Assembly: GCF_003086295.3 (NCBI RefSeq)
Contig: NC_092051.1
Location: 6,998,810 to 7,062,809 of the forward strand
Direction of reading: 5' to 3'
Source of the DNA: Arachis hypogaea
Taxonomy: Eukaryota > Streptophyta > Magnoliopsida > Fabales > Fabaceae
DNA: 64,000 bases
In this document: in pieces, positions 32,401 through 45,575 of the stretch
How the letters are laid out: the number at the start of each line of letters is the position of its first letter
How positions within the stretch are numbered: position 1 is the first letter of the stretch
Translations under genes and position numbers: made by a program
The notes under the pieces: generated by a model
What the model saw: only the letters and a program-made list of their open reading frames with translations
Told to the model about the DNA's origin: nothing
The model's database searches: none

Positions 32401-35400
32401 ATGATTTGCGACTACCTCTACGTGCAACTCAACCTCGTTGTCTTCTCGTCGATTTTGATTTCTCAGGGTTTGGCATCTACTCCTTCACCCGAAGGTAATT
32501 CAAGATCACCTCTTTTACTCATTTCTACTCTCTATGTTCATATAATTTGTTCTTGGAATCAAATATTCCATCGGATATCATATCATATTGAATGAATAAT
32601 CCTAAAAGCTTAATGTGATTTGAATCAAGAACCTAAACAATGGACTAATAATACGTTTCTTGTGGTTCTTTCGACCAACAGTATCAGCTCTGCAGGATCT
32701 ATACAAGGCTTTAAACTACCCTCCTCAGCTCCAAGGTTGGAATGGTAGTGATCCATGCGAGGAGTCTTGGAAAGGAATCGCTTGTTCCGGGTCATCAGTT
32801 ATACACATGTGAGATTGGTTACTAACTAATGCTAATTATATTCATTGCTAGATCATAATAATGTCCCTAGTATAATGCTTTCTTGTCTTCATGAAGAAAA
32901 ATTCGCGGACTGAACCTCACTGGAAATTTTGGAAGCATGCTCCGTGATCTTCAGAACTTGAAGGAACTGTAAGTTTTTGTTGGGCTATTTGTTCTTACCA
33001 TCAGGATATTTTACTGTTAAGATCTGCAAACTTTTTCTGACTTGTTTGTTCTGGTTTATACAGTGATGTCAGTTCTAATAACATAGGTGGAGAAATACCA
33101 TTTAGCTTACCCCGCAATGCAAGAAATATGTAAGCCATGTGTTTCATCTTGTTCCTGCACTACTAGATTCTTTCTTGTAGAAATATGACTTGCATTTTTG
33201 CAACCATTTTTTTAAGTACAAATTATATACATTTGTCAACAGTGAACTATGGCATCTAAGAGTCACATTAGGAAAATGGAATTCTTTTTTATGCTCGAAA
33301 TATAACTTGCTCGTGAATTCTTACTTAAATGCTGTTTTTTATCACTAGTCTAATTGTTCAGACTCATTTCATGTTACTCCTCACATAGCCATGATAGTAA
33401 AAGATGTACTGGGAAACAAGTGGGAATGTTTTAAGGCAACTACTCAAATGAAGATGGCAAAAACATCTTTTTATGAAGATGCTTTGTTTAAAAGTGTGAC
33501 TTATTTATTTAGTCACATTTTAAACAAAGACAATACTTTTTTAAATATCAAAATCTAACCATAAAATCCATCATCCAAGGGTCAAAAGTAATATTTTCAT
33601 ATGAAGACAATTATAAAATCTATCCACCATGCTTTAATGGGCTAAACATGAGACTAAACTGATAGCAAGTGAATTCCCTGGGACCAAAGTTCCATTTAAT
33701 TGCTATATTAGCGTTGAATGTTGACCAAGCTTGATTAAGAGAGTAATACAAGGGTACATTTCTGAACCAAAATATTCACTGAAATTTCATTTCCTTTTAT
33801 TTTTTTTGTTCTCTGTTGAACATAACATATTAAGTTCCAAATGGCTGTGCAATTATTGTTATCTTCTTGTCGTGCAGGAATTTAAGCCACAATCTCTTAA
33901 ATGGACCCATTGGCGATGTATTTACTGGCCTGGATGATCTCAAAGAAATGTATGTCATCTCACCTGTTCTTTTGATGTAGAATTTGAATTTAGATAAAAT
34001 GAATAAGGGTGAGCTCCTTTCTTCAGGGACCTTTCATACAACAATTTCTCAGGAGATCTTCCAAGATCGTTTGGTTCCTTGAAAAACCTTGATAAATTGT
34101 AAGATAATTCTTTCATACTCTTTTTTTTTTTTTTTTTAAATTTACTTAAAGGAAAAAAGATCCTTGATTTATGTTTCTTGATATATTCAAAGATAGGAAT
34201 AGTATCTGTTGGTTTGAACTGTATGGTGGTGCTTATTTGCAGGTTTCTGCAGAATAACAGATTTACTGGATCAGTCACCTACCTGGCTGAACTTCCACTT
34301 TCATATCTGTAGGGTTTTTAACAGTTGCTAAAAGCCTAAAATACATTACTGTTTTATTATTTGCTCACTTCTCTATGTTCACAGGAACATCCAAGACAAT
34401 CTGTTTAGTGGCATTCTTCCACTCCACTTTCACACCATACCGAATTTACGGTCAGTGACAACTATTCTGAATTTTGATAGCATAATGTTTCTTGCATCAA
34501 AAGAAATAATGAACACACAACATGTGATGATAAACCTCTCTACCATGGATCAGGATTGGAGGGAATAACTTCCATTCAGAGGGCAGCTCTCCCCCTTGGC
34601 CTTTTCCTCTGGACACTGTACCAATAGCAGTTGAACGTAACTTTAGTCACCCACCCTCACACCCAGTTGTACATAACTTTAGTCACCCACCCATACACCC
34701 AGTTGAGCATAATACAACTGTGGCAAGTGCCATAAGGAACTATGCTCCTCCACCTCCCAAGGTTAGTCAGCACAAGGAAAAACATATGGGTCCCGGAGGA
34801 ATAGCTTTTATGGTTGGTGCAGGAACACTAATGGCAACTGGTGTGGCACTCTTCGTTGCAATCCGTTTAAGTAAAAGGCGAGCACATATGCCAAGCTCAA
34901 AGAGCTTGGAAAGCAACCATTTCTCTTTACATTCTCATCCAAGCAGTGCAACAATAGGTAATTCATAAAGATACCAATACATATACTGAACCACTGATGT
35001 ACTGAATCACTTCTTAGTATGCCATTGAATTTTAGGATTCTGTGAATTCATCTTTTTCATTTCTCGTTAATCATGTGTTTTATTTTCCCCTGGAAATAGA
35101 GGTCTCATCTACTGCTTTAGATGAGAGCCCACAAATCCCGGCTTTTGATCCTGCATCCCTCAGGGGTCCAATGGGATTGCCTCCTGTGCACCACAACAAT
35201 ATAGCCGACGCTTCAAGAAGAAGTTTTTCTAGAAGAAGCAGATCCACCGGAAGGACGAAAGTTTACACCGTATCAGAGCTTCAGTTTGCTACTAACAACT
35301 TCAATGAATGCAACGTTCTGGGAGAGGGCTCTCTTGGCACTGTATACAGAGCCAAATTTCCTGATGGCAAAGTACAAACTTAAGCTATCTTTCAAAAAGG

Positions 35401-36846
35401 AGTGTCTTTTTTTAAAAAAAATCAAGTTTCAAACTGTTCCTTGCAAATTAATTACCATTTTCTCTTTTTCTGTTGTTTCCTTTTTGTCGTTGAAGATTCT
35501 GGCAGTGAAGAGCATAAACTTGGCGGGTGTGTCTTACAGAGAAGAGGAAAAGTTCTTGGATGTTATCTGCACGGCTTCCCGATTGAAGCACCCCAACATA
35601 GTAGCACTGAATGGCTACTGTTTGGAGCGGGGAAAGCATCTTCTTGTGTATGATTATGTTAGGAATTTGACTCTGCACGATGCTCTTCACAGAGACGTAT
35701 ACAAGCCTCTATCATGGATCCTCCGTCTCCGGATAGCTGTCGGCGTTGCTAACGCCCTCGAGTAAGTTCCATTCAATATCAATGATCACATGTGTATGCA
35801 TGTCTAGCCAATACTCATATTGTGTCAACTCATAAACATGATGAATGTTTTCAGCTACTTGCACTCAGCATTCTCCCCACCTGTTGCCCATGGAAACTTG
35901 AAGGCCGCCAATGTTCTTCTGGACGAGAATTTGATGCCTCGTCTTTCTGACTGTGGCTTGGCTGCTTTGAGACCACTGAGGAGCATTCAGGCTACCGAGG
36001 CTCCTATTGATGTAGGTTACCTGTCCCCTGACCATGGCAGAGCAGGAGGTAGCAGCAGAAAGAAAGATGTGTATGCCTTTGGGGTACTGCTTCTGGAAAT
36101 GTTAACGGGAAGAAAAGCATTCGATGGGTATGCATGTTATGTTGAAGGTGGCATCGTGATAAGTTGATAATTTAAAAATTTTAGATAGCAATTTAGGCAA
36201 TTTTAAAAGAGAAGTTAGGCAATTTAGACACCATAAAACTCGCCTAGTCAAATATATAAAATTATTTGACCATTTTTAATTATCAACTTTGGATAAAGAC
36301 AACAATATATGAATCTTTACCAATGTGGAACAATAGCTCCCTCTTTGAAATATGTTGCATGTACTCATTATTTTTCATCGCACTCACAGTGGCAGGCCAA
36401 TTGAGGAGCAGTACCTAGTGAAGTGGGCTTCACCCAGGCTTCACGATAACGCCAGTTTGGAGCAGATGGTGGATCCCGGTATGAAGAGGACATTTTCATC
36501 CAAGGCTCTTTCTCGTTATGCTGCTATCGTCTCACTCTGCATACAGGTATATATATATATATATATATATATCATTATCAACATTCAGTAGCACCTCATG
36601 AACTTCTACTTGTGGTTTGGTAATGTGTTTCGTAATGTGCAGCCTTCGAGGCATTTTCGTCCTCAGATGTCAGAAGTTGTGGACTCGCTTGTATCATTCT
36701 CGCAAAAGTTCAACATAGCAAAGGGCGGTGGTAGAGTAGGAGCAGATGGTGGCAACTTCATTGAACTTGAATCATTTGAGAAATCTTTCCGTTCAACAAA
36801 CTCACGATTTATGGGTTCACCGGCGTTGAGCCATGTATCCGCCTAA
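32401..36846 (+). CDS. SRF: STRUBBELIG-receptor family LRR receptor-like kinase
   Basis: Fourteen exons: 32401-32494, 32682-32808, 32897-32968, 33064-33129, 33878-33949, 34027-34098, 34243-34308, 34385-34450, 34554-34957, 35100-35371, 35496-35761, 35855-36127, 36390-36546 and 36643-36846; 736 residues. Order: signal peptide, SUB-type N-terminal region ([27 protein letters not shown]), about six leucine-rich repeats, mostly one per 66-72-bp exon, proline-rich stretch, transmembrane helix ([23 protein letters not shown]), kinase domain. The P-loop (GEGSLG) and lysine (LAVKS) are present, but HRD is HGN and DFG is SDC, so catalysis is doubtful, as known for STRUBBELIG. The family acts at the plasma membrane in tissue shape, cell wall and immunity. 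Which SRF paralogue it is remains open. Confidence 0.92.
33482..33529. repeat. Hairpin in SRF intron 4
   Basis: CTTTGTTTAAAAGTGTGAC (33482-33500) pairs with GTCACATTTTAAACAAAG (33512-33529) across an 11-base loop. It is probably the core of a small MITE at about 33430-33640. Confidence 0.6.
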
Positions 36847-37480
36847 ATCATTTTGATTTCTCTTGTAATTTCAATCATAATAAAGTTAGTAATTCATCCA
36901 TCAAGGATTGACATCCTCTAAAATGAAAAATTCCTTTTAAGTGATAAAGTAATTGATAAATTCATACACACTTCTTTGTAGTAATTGAGATAAGTGGGAA
37001 TTCTAGCTTTTACTTTACTTACCACTTGAGAAATTTTCACCAAAAAATTTATTGTGCTTTTCGTGTCCAAGTCAGAATTTCTTTACGTGAGAAATAAAGT
37101 TACATCTTTTTGTCAAAGAAAACAAAATAAAGGTTAAATCAAAATAAACTTATTACGGAATTTGATAAATACAACTTGTTTAGCTAGTGCGTTTTTCTAA
37201 TTATTTCATGTCCCCCTCCTTTATAAATAGTACCTTTTGGTTTTCTTGACAAAAAAAATATTTATTTCAGTTCAACCATTTCAAAGACATTTAGTTTTGA
37301 TTCATAAGATTTCATTCAATATAGATCCAAATATTCAATAATACATATTGTAAATAGTAAAGCTATTATTCTAACTTAAACCAAACGATGATAAATATTT
37401 TAGACGCTTAATCCGAAATATTGATGGGTTTAAAAAAAGTAAAATAAAAAAATTAAATTAAATTTTGGGCAGAACGATAG
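36847..37480. other. Spacer between SRF and OEP16-3
   Basis: SRF 3' UTR followed by AT-rich sequence; no gene seen. C/T-rich leader-like sequence begins at about 37540. Confidence 0.45.
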
Positions 37481-37598
37481 TGTGGAGTGAGGGGTAAAAC
37501 GGTAAGGGAAGAAAGCGAAGAGAAGAACGGTGCTTCAGTGTGTGTGTGGCGGTAGCTCCTCACTCTTCAATCTTGTTTCTCTTTTCAATTTCTCTCAG

Positions 37599-38203
37599 GT
37601 AACGCTTCTACTTCTTCTTCTTCTTCTTCTTAGCCGCGTTTTCATGTGAATTCTCGTCTCTAATAATTGTAACTGCAATCCCTCACAGTCTCTCATATCA
37701 TACTTCCAATAGCTTAGCTGGTTTCCGCATCTTTCTAGGGTTTTCAGAAACTATTCCTGATCTGAATGTTTTCCATTATTAATATGATTCTTTGGTGCCC
37801 AACCCCTCCCCGCCTCCCTCGGCGTCTCCTTTTTTAATCCGATCAAACAATAATTTTCAGGATCGATTATTCCGATTTTGGTCGATTTCGTTTTTTTTTT
37901 TTTTTTTTTTCAAAGGGAGGAAAATTGACATTAAATGTAAGCATTGTGTAGATTTTAGGATCAGTTATTCGGAATTCCATATTCCCTTTTGGAATGGAGT
38001 CCCATCAAAATGATATATGTGGAGGATAACATGCGTTTCCCCTCTTCTGTATGAGTAGTAAAAAAGCTATCTAATCTAAGATATTGTCTAATTGCAATTT
38101 CTGAGATTGAGTAGTAGTAGTAGTAGTAGTAGTACTAGTAGTGGTGTGATCATTGATCAAAGACTTACTTTTATTTATTCTCTGGAAATTTTTGTTTTTG
38201 TAG
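37599..38203 (+). other. Leader intron of OEP16-3
   Basis: Donor CTCAG/GTAACG at 37599 and acceptor TTTTTGTAG ending 38203, nine bases before the ATG. It contains a run of about 20 T at 37890 and a TAG-trinucleotide run of about eight units at 38112-38136, both likely length-variable. Confidence 0.7.
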
Positions 38204-38212
38204 TTGAAAGTC

Positions 38213-39431
38213 ATGGATATAGACCCTGCAGAACTTAGGTATTTGGAGGATGAGGATTCATCATTGATGAAAACTATTAAGGGTGCAACAACTGGTTTAA
38301 TTTCTGGCACCATCTGGGGTACTGTTGTTGCCACCTGGAATGATGTTCCTCGTGTTGAGAGAAACGTTGCTCTTCCAGGCCTGATAAGAACTTTCAAGAT
38401 GATGGGCAACTATGGATTGACCTTTGCTGCCATAGGAGGAGTTTACATCGGTGTTGAGCAGTTGGTGCAGAACGCTAGGATGAAGAGGGATCTTGTCAAT
38501 GGTGCTGTAGGTGGATTTGTTGCTGGTGCAACTGTTCTGGGTTATAAAGGTAGCCTTTTGCTCCAAACTATTTATCTCTGTTAGACCATAATTTGCGTAT
38601 GTTAAATCTATATTTTGAAATCTCACTTATGGAACGGGGCTGCTGATTTGTCGATGATAATGGTGAACAAAACTCAATGATGCTTTGATGGCTTTCACCT
38701 ATAATCTAACTAGATGTGATAGTGAAGTATCATATAAGGAAATCCAGTTCCTTTGTATGTGAATGTTGTGTGTGCGTGTGCCCCCCACCAACAAAATTCT
38801 CCTTCTCCTCCTTTTCAAGTTGCTTGTGTGTACTCATGAGTTTTCATGTTTGTTTCTTTATTATTTGTGTTTGGGTCCGATGTGTTTTTATTCATATGCT
38901 AATGTCAGTTCTGAAATCACAGAAGCTTAAAGTGACATTTGTGCCCTTTTTTGCTGTCTTCAGTGATCTGTTTCATTCAGATCCAATAAGACTTGGTTGA
39001 TAGCTGATGTTATGTGAACTTGAACTTTATTTTTCTTTATATAGAAAGTAGAAACTAAATTCCAGAGTTTTTTGCCCTTTGTTATTTTTTCTGCTGACAT
39101 TACCATCAACTATCTTGCAAACTGAAACTATTTTTGTTTGTTGCGAACTGCACTGGATATAATTTAAGTTATGCAGATTAGCAGACCAGGGTTACCTTTT
39201 TTATTATCTAAATTACTCAACTTGGATCTTACTATTTTTTAACTGGTTTTGTGTTCTTGCCATTCTGTTTTAGGGAGGAGCATCAAAACTGCAATTCAGG
39301 CTGGGTCAGCATTGGCATTCACCTCTGCATTTATTGATTTCGGAGGTCAGAGAATAAAACATGATTCTCATAAGGAGTATGCTGCTTACACTACAAAGAA
39401 AAGACCCAATGCTGAATCTGCTGATGCATAA
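38213..39431 (+). CDS. OEP163: OEP16-3 / complex I B14.7-like Tim17-family protein
   Basis: Two exons, 38213-38549 and 39274-39431, encode 164 residues. The protein reads MDIDPAELRYLEDEDSSLMKTIKG, then four hydrophobic segments with the Tim17/22/23 glycine pattern (GLISGTIWGTVVA; GLTFAAIGGVYIGVEQ; GAVGGFVAGATVLGY; AGSALAFTSAFIDFGG), and DVPRVERNVALPGLIRT between the first two. This matches Arabidopsis OEP16-3 (At2g42210), reported both in plastid and mitochondrial outer membranes and as the B14.7 subunit of mitochondrial complex I. Length is normal and no targeting extension is seen. It lies just upstream of the STR9-like gene, as in Arabidopsis. Confidence 0.93.
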
Positions 39432-39775
39432 TTATTAATTAATAATGGACCTTTGTGACCAAAGTTATTTCAAGTTGTAGGAGGGAGTGAATCACTCTTT
39501 GTTAGCCAGTTGTTTGTTTTGAGTTGGAATTACATACTTGGATGTTCTTCCGTATTGTTTCTTTTATAAGGTTATTAATGCTGGACCGATTAAAATTCCA
39601 ATAAATGTACTTATGTATTGTGTTTCCAAATTTCTTTCTGAAGTTTTTCCCATTCTTTTGTTGCTTGGTTGGTTTAGAGGATTTTAATGCTCTCCGAACA
39701 CACAAGGGGCGAATATACTTTTCAAAAGTTATTCTCTTAATTGAAAATTTTTACATTTTATTTTATAATCATCAG

Positions 39776-39884
39776 TATGGAACACGTAAACTTATAACAA
39801 TTTATTTAAGAAATAGTTCACGAGTTTTTTTTAAGATACTAATTGATCAAATAAAGTTAAAAAAAAAGAAGAGAAATGTAAAAA
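39776..39884. repeat. Direct repeat flanking the 8.4-kb insertion, left copy
   Basis: From TATGGAACACGTAAACTTAT to GAAGAGAAATGTAAAA. It matches 48249-48352 base for base except for A-run length. Confidence 0.9.
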
Positions 39885-40376
39885 GGGTAATTTACTAAAA
39901 TAAAATATTTGAGTTTTAATATTATCGAAATACAACTTTTACCGTTTGGATACTAAAATGTAATTTTTTAGAAATTTATGCAAATCGCGGGAGGGTCTTA
40001 TAGATTCTGAATATATATAAACTGTGGATGGGATTTCACGATTTACGTTCAAAAGTTATTTGCATAGAAAAACCGTGGATTCCACGATTTCTGTTAAAAA
40101 GTAAAATGAGCATAGAAAAAATACCAGGCAAAGTTTTTTTTTGTGTAAGTAGACTATACACTGATAAATAAAGTCAAAGTCACCAAAAAAAAAAAGTAAA
40201 GTTAGAAGTAAGTCAAATTGACTCATTAATAACTAGGTAAATTGAGTTAAAAAATTTATTATTACATGGGTCAAGTTTAAACTTATTAAACTTAGTTTAT
40301 TTGCTAGTAAATTAGATTTATTTTTACACACTATATTGATGAATTACTAAATTACATAAGTTATGTGTAAGTTAGC

Positions 40377-40557
40377 GAGTTAAACATCAAAGTAGTCCCT
40401 GAGATTCACAAAATGCACTGATTTAGTCTCTGACTTCCCAATTGCACTAATTAAGTCCTCCAGATTGAAAAAAATGCATCAACGTGGTCCCCCTAATATT
40501 TTCCGGTCAGATTCCTTACCGGCGGGAGTGACGTGGCGAATGAGTGCCACGCTGGAG
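40377..40557. repeat. MULE-2 left terminal inverted repeat
   Basis: Begins GAGTTAAACATCAAAGTAG; inverse copy at 46139-46320. The transposase leader (C/T-rich, with a 5'-UTR intron 40844-41154) begins a little inside it. Confidence 0.93.
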
Positions 40558-41154
40558 GATCAAAAACGTCGTTGTATTGGGTTTTGGCGCTAAACCCATT
40601 AATAGACGACACCGTTTCAAGTAAACATCAACAAAACTTTCAAACCCCCCACCCCCACTATTCAAAGATCACTTCGTCTTCTTCATCTTTTGCAAACTAA
40701 AAGCACCAAACCCTGGCATTCTAGAGTCCTGGCGTGGCTTTTCAGAGTGAAACAATCTGGAGTTCAGAGGAAGCTGGTCATCGTTGGCTGAAGATCGGTG
40801 AAGGAAGGAGCAAAGATTCTACGTGGAATCCCCTGTGACAGAGGTAGGCATGCAAAATATTAGATAGTTTTGTTCTGTTCTGCTTAGTGGTAAGGTATCC
40901 ATCATTATGGATTTTACTTGGGAAATTGGTGTAGATTGATGGAAAACCATGGATGCTATGTTAGTAGCTAGGGTTTTTCAATGGGTGTTGCGGGTAGGGG
41001 TTATCGGAATGCTCTGTTTTTAAAATGAAAATATGGGCATTTATATAATGGCATAGTGACTGAAGTAGTTGTTAGTTAGAAAATTTGGAATATGATCTGT
41101 TGTTTGCTGATTCTATATTTTAGTAAAAATGTTGTATATTTTTTTTCGATACAG

Positions 41155-44100
41155 ATGGAGAGGTTGCTGGATATAATGTTCCATCATGGTGGAACGTTTA
41201 AGAAGAATGTTGATGGAACGTTGGTTTACTCACTTGACAATAGAGTTTTCTTAGGTGATTTAGATGAGGATACACTTGATGTCTTCTTCGTCAGGAACTA
41301 TTTCAAGGAGTTGGGATATGACAAGGTAGTTGAGTGCTGGTGGCTGATTCCGGAGAGGAGCTTGGATTGAGAGCTCTGACCACTGATGATGAATTAAGGG
41401 AGATGTGCTTCCATGCACAGATGAATGATGGAGTAGTCGATGTTTATTTCGAACATGGAGTTTCGACACCTGAACTGATAGATGGGAAAGAAGCTGTTCT
41501 GTGTCTGGATTATATTCAAGAAGAGGAGCCTGGTGGTGACTTAAACAAGAAGAACACCCCTGAGGATACCTTAAATGAAATGCCACATGACAAATGTCAT
41601 CCTGACCCAGTTCCTCCTACTCCAATCCCCATTCCAAACAGTCCAACTGCAATCCCAGTTCTTGAGAACACCCCCACCACAAAACCTATCCATGATGACA
41701 CCAAGTCCATGGTTGATCATGAGAATCCCAAACTCCATCATATACCCAACCCAAAATCCACTATAAAGCCCAATACAACCCCAACTGTCAAGCAGAATCC
41801 AAAATCCAAGCAGAACCAGAAGCCCAAGAACACTCAACCAAAGCCCAAGCCTAAGTTTACTTCAAAACCCAAGCCCAAATTTAACCCACCTAAAAGAATC
41901 ACAAGATCTCAGGGAAGGGGACATTGGAGTGCTAACAAAGGGAAGCAAATTTTTCATGTGGATTTAACTGCAACCAGATCAATCAGTGATGAAGGGAGTT
42001 TGGAGGATGACTCTTATGTCCCTGTGCAGGAGGCCAGCTCTAGTAGTGATGATGAGTTGGTTACACAACCAATTAGGAAAGAGGTCAAGAAGGTTCAGAA
42101 GGTCTCAGCCATGGCCAAAGGAAAGGAAAAGATGTATAAAGACACTATTATGCAAGATGATGATGCAATTGTGGCAGACTTATCTGATGTAGAGGTGGAC
42201 CTTGGATTTTTAGGAAGTCCAGGAGACGGATTGATGTATGATGCTCTTGACCCGAGTGCAGAATCTGATGGTGCCAACTCCTGGCACTCGGAGGAGATGA
42301 AGACTCCTCCTAATTCTGAAGATGAATTGGAATCTGATGGAGAATCGGATGAATTTCCAATCTTCCAGGAGGGCCAGAGATTTGGTGAGTTGCAACTGCA
42401 AGTGGGAATGAAGTTTAATACTAAACAAGACTTCAGGGATGCTGTGCGAGAGTTTACCATTCAGGAGGGTAGGAGGATTAAGTTTGTAAATAATGACAAT
42501 GTGAGGTGTAGGGCAGTGTGCCAGGTGGAAGAGTGCTCATGGGTTGTTTACACCTTAAGGGATCATGAGGACTCTTGCTGGCAAATCAAAACTTTTTATG
42601 ATGATCATACATGTCCGAGAGAGAATTCTAATAGGGCTGCAAACAGAGTTTGGCTGGCAAGTAAGTTGGTAAAAAAGGTTAGAAAGTACGCCAACTTCAA
42701 GCAATGTGAGGCTGCAACATACTTTAGGTCAAAGTGTGATCTCATATTGCATAGGAATTCATTAGCCCGAGCCTTGGCTGATGCAAGAAATGTTGTCTAC
42801 GGGGATGAAAAGGTACAGTATGCCTTGTTAAGGGATTATGCTGAAACGCTGCTAAAGACCAATCCGGGATCCACTGTAAAGATTGGGGTTACTCCACTGC
42901 CTGACGGCCAAGTAATGTTTGATAAAATGTACATCTGCCTGAGTGGTTGCAAGAACGGGTTTAAAGCTGGGTGTCGACCTTTAATCGGCCTCGATGGAGC
43001 ATTTCTCAAGATGCAGATTGGTGGACAGATATTATCAGCTGTCGCACAAGATGCAAATCACCACATTTATGTCGTTGCTTGGGATATAGTCAACATTGAA
43101 AACAAGGAGAACTGGAAATGGTTTTTGGAGTTACTCCATGATGATTTAGGAGACTATAAGGCTAACGGGTGGTGTTTCATTTCTGATATGCAGAAGGTTA
43201 GACAGTTTATATTGTAAGCAAAATGTATATCTGTTTATTGTTTAAACTATTTGGTTCTATGTTTTATTTGGTATGGATAATTGCAACTTGCTGATTTCAC
43301 TTGTTATGTACATTATATAGGTTGTTTGGTTATTTAGATTGTCTGAATATTTAGGGTCTTTGGTTACTTAAGTAGTTTGATTATTTAGGCTGATTGGTAA
43401 TTGATTATTTAGGGTCTTTGGTTACTTAAGTAGTTTGATTATTTAGGGTCCTTGGTTACTTAAGTAGTTTGATTATTTAGGCTGATTGGTAATTGATTAT
43501 TTAGGGTCTTTGGTTACTTAAGTAGTTTGATTATTTAGGGTGATTGGTTATTAATGTTTGGTTATTTTGGTTGTTTGGTGTCTGCTATATCTTTTCATCA
43601 ATTGCAGGGGTTGATTTCGGCTGTGGAGGAGGTCATGCCACAGGTCCACCATCGTTTCTGTGTATGGCACCTGTGGCGAAACTTACAGTGGAAGGATCTT
43701 GAGCTGCGGAGACTCCTTTGGGATGCTGCAAGGTCAACCACTTTCCAAGATTTTATTGGCAACATGGACAAGATCAAAAGAGTCAGTGAGGAAGCATGGA
43801 CATACCTTAACAAGTGGCCTAGGCATTCATGGACGAAGTCTCAATTTAGCCACAGGCCAAAGCTGGATAATATATGCAACAACGCATGTGAGGTCTTCAA
43901 CGCAAGGATCAAAGAGGCTAGGAGCAAGCCAATCATCACACTGCTTGAAGATGTAAGGATGTTCGTTATGAGGTCCATTGCAAAGAACAAGATAAAGTTG
44001 AACAACCACGTTGGAAAACTTCCTCCAGTTATTCAGAGCCGGTTAGAAAAGGTAAGGAAAGAGTCAAAGAACTGGGTTCCTATATGGACTGGGGATGAAG

Positions 44101-45182
44101 CCTATGAGAAGTTTGAGATCCATGGACAACCAACAAACATGGTTTTCGATCTAGGCAAAAGACTTTGCACCTACCAGTTCTGGATGTTAACAGGTAATTT
44201 TTGTTACATTTACATGATATTTATCTTCATTCTATTTATTTTCATTTGCATTATCATTAGATTCATTTTAGGCTGTTTTTACCTGAACTATTAACTGACA
44301 TGGGATGGACTTGAATTGCCTTTTGTTTGGTGTGCTGTAGGCATTCCCTGTGTTCATGCATGTGCTGCTCTTGCACGGGTGAACAAGAGACCAGAGGATT
44401 TCTGTCACCCCTTGGTCACAATGGATTCATACAGGAAGACCTATGAACATTACATCAATCCTCTCCTGGGCCAATCCATGTGGGAAAAATCAGCATATAG
44501 TCAGCCCCAAGCTCCAAACATCAAACGGAAACCAGAAAAGCTCACAACCAAAAGAAGAAAGGACGCTGATGAGGGTACTCGTCTAAACAAGAAAGCTAAG
44601 CAGGCTGTTACCCTAAAGAGACAGCTCAAGTCATTCACATGCACATATTGTGGTGTAAAGAACCACACCAAGAGGGGATGCAAATAGAAGAGAGCTGATA
44701 AGCTTGCTGCTGCTCTTGCGGCTGCAGCAGCTGCTGTGGCAGCTTCCAAGGCCAAAGCTACTCCTACTGGGAGTACACCTGCAGCTGAGGCAAGCAACAC
44801 TAACAATCCGGCACCACCGACAGCTGACATTCCACCACCAGTGTCTGCACCGCAAGCTGAAGAGGTTGAATTATCCCAACCAAGCTATGGTGGAACACAA
44901 GATGAGGTATAAAAGATTCCAAAATATTTGTTGTTTACTTCCTAGATTAAATCCCCTTTTCACACTAACTCATACAACTTATTACAGTTTACGCAGGCAC
45001 CACCACCACCAACAACAAGGCCACCTAAATTGCCAACCAAACGGAGGACCTCACCACAACCAGTAACTACTTCTGTCGATCCCATGCAAGGATCAAGTAT
45101 AGCCACATCTTTAAGATTGGCAAGCTTCATGAAGTTTGTTCCAACACCACAGTTCAAGGCACCAAGGAAAAAAAATCCTTGA
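41155..45182 (+). pseudogene. MULE-2 transposase (MuDR type), damaged
   Basis: Exons 41155-43196, 43608-44193, 44341-44906 and 44988-45182. Order: PB1-like start (MERLLDIMFHHGGTFKKN), long proline/lysine-rich and acidic linker, MuDR DNA-binding region (FGELQLQVGMKFNTKQDFRDAV), transposase core with all three acidic positions (GLDGAFLK, ISDMQK, CEVFN), SWIM region, CCHC-like knuckle (CTYCGVKNHTKRGC), Ala/Pro-rich tail (LASFMKFVP). Damage: a frameshift near 41345-41375 after ERSLD, a TAG at 44685-44687 just past the knuckle with an open tail beyond, and the second SWIM cysteine replaced by tyrosine (LCTYQFWMLTG). Less decayed than MULE-1. Confidence 0.9.
43320..43555. repeat. Minisatellite inside a MULE-2 intron
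   Basis: A unit built from GGGTCTTTGGTTACTTAAG and TAGTTTGATTATTTAGG, at times with CTGATTGGTAATTGATTA, recurs about four times in the 43197-43607 intron. It raises the intron above 400 bp. Confidence 0.8.
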
Positions 45183-45575
45183 TTTTGGATGTTCTAGCAG
45201 CTGATTTAACAATATACATGGGATTTGGGCATTGGTTGATATTTTGGGTTTTTTGTTATTTTGGATTTAACAATATACATGGGATTTGTTATTTTGGCTA
45301 GACCATATGGTTTATTTTGATTTTCTGGTAGTAGATAGTTTAAGTATGTTTATCCTTATGTGGTCAACTGCAACTGTGTTACACTGACAATGTCTTGTTT
45401 ATAATCTACAACTACTATTATCAATTACATCTTCTGTTCATTTAGTTTGGATTCTATTTTTGTAAAATATATCTACAAATAACACACCAATAAACTAAAC
45501 AGTTCCCTTACATTCATTAACAGATGCTTTCAAGCATAGTTCTTACATTTTTTCCATCACAACTAAAACAAGTTC

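Noticed and set aside
36547..36572. AT dinucleotide run at the SRF intron 13 start
   Set aside because: Ordinary microsatellite; the donor GT directly before it is intact.
41571..42460. Minus-strand frames over the MULE-2 linker
   Set aside because: Low-complexity shadow of the proline/lysine-rich transposase linker.
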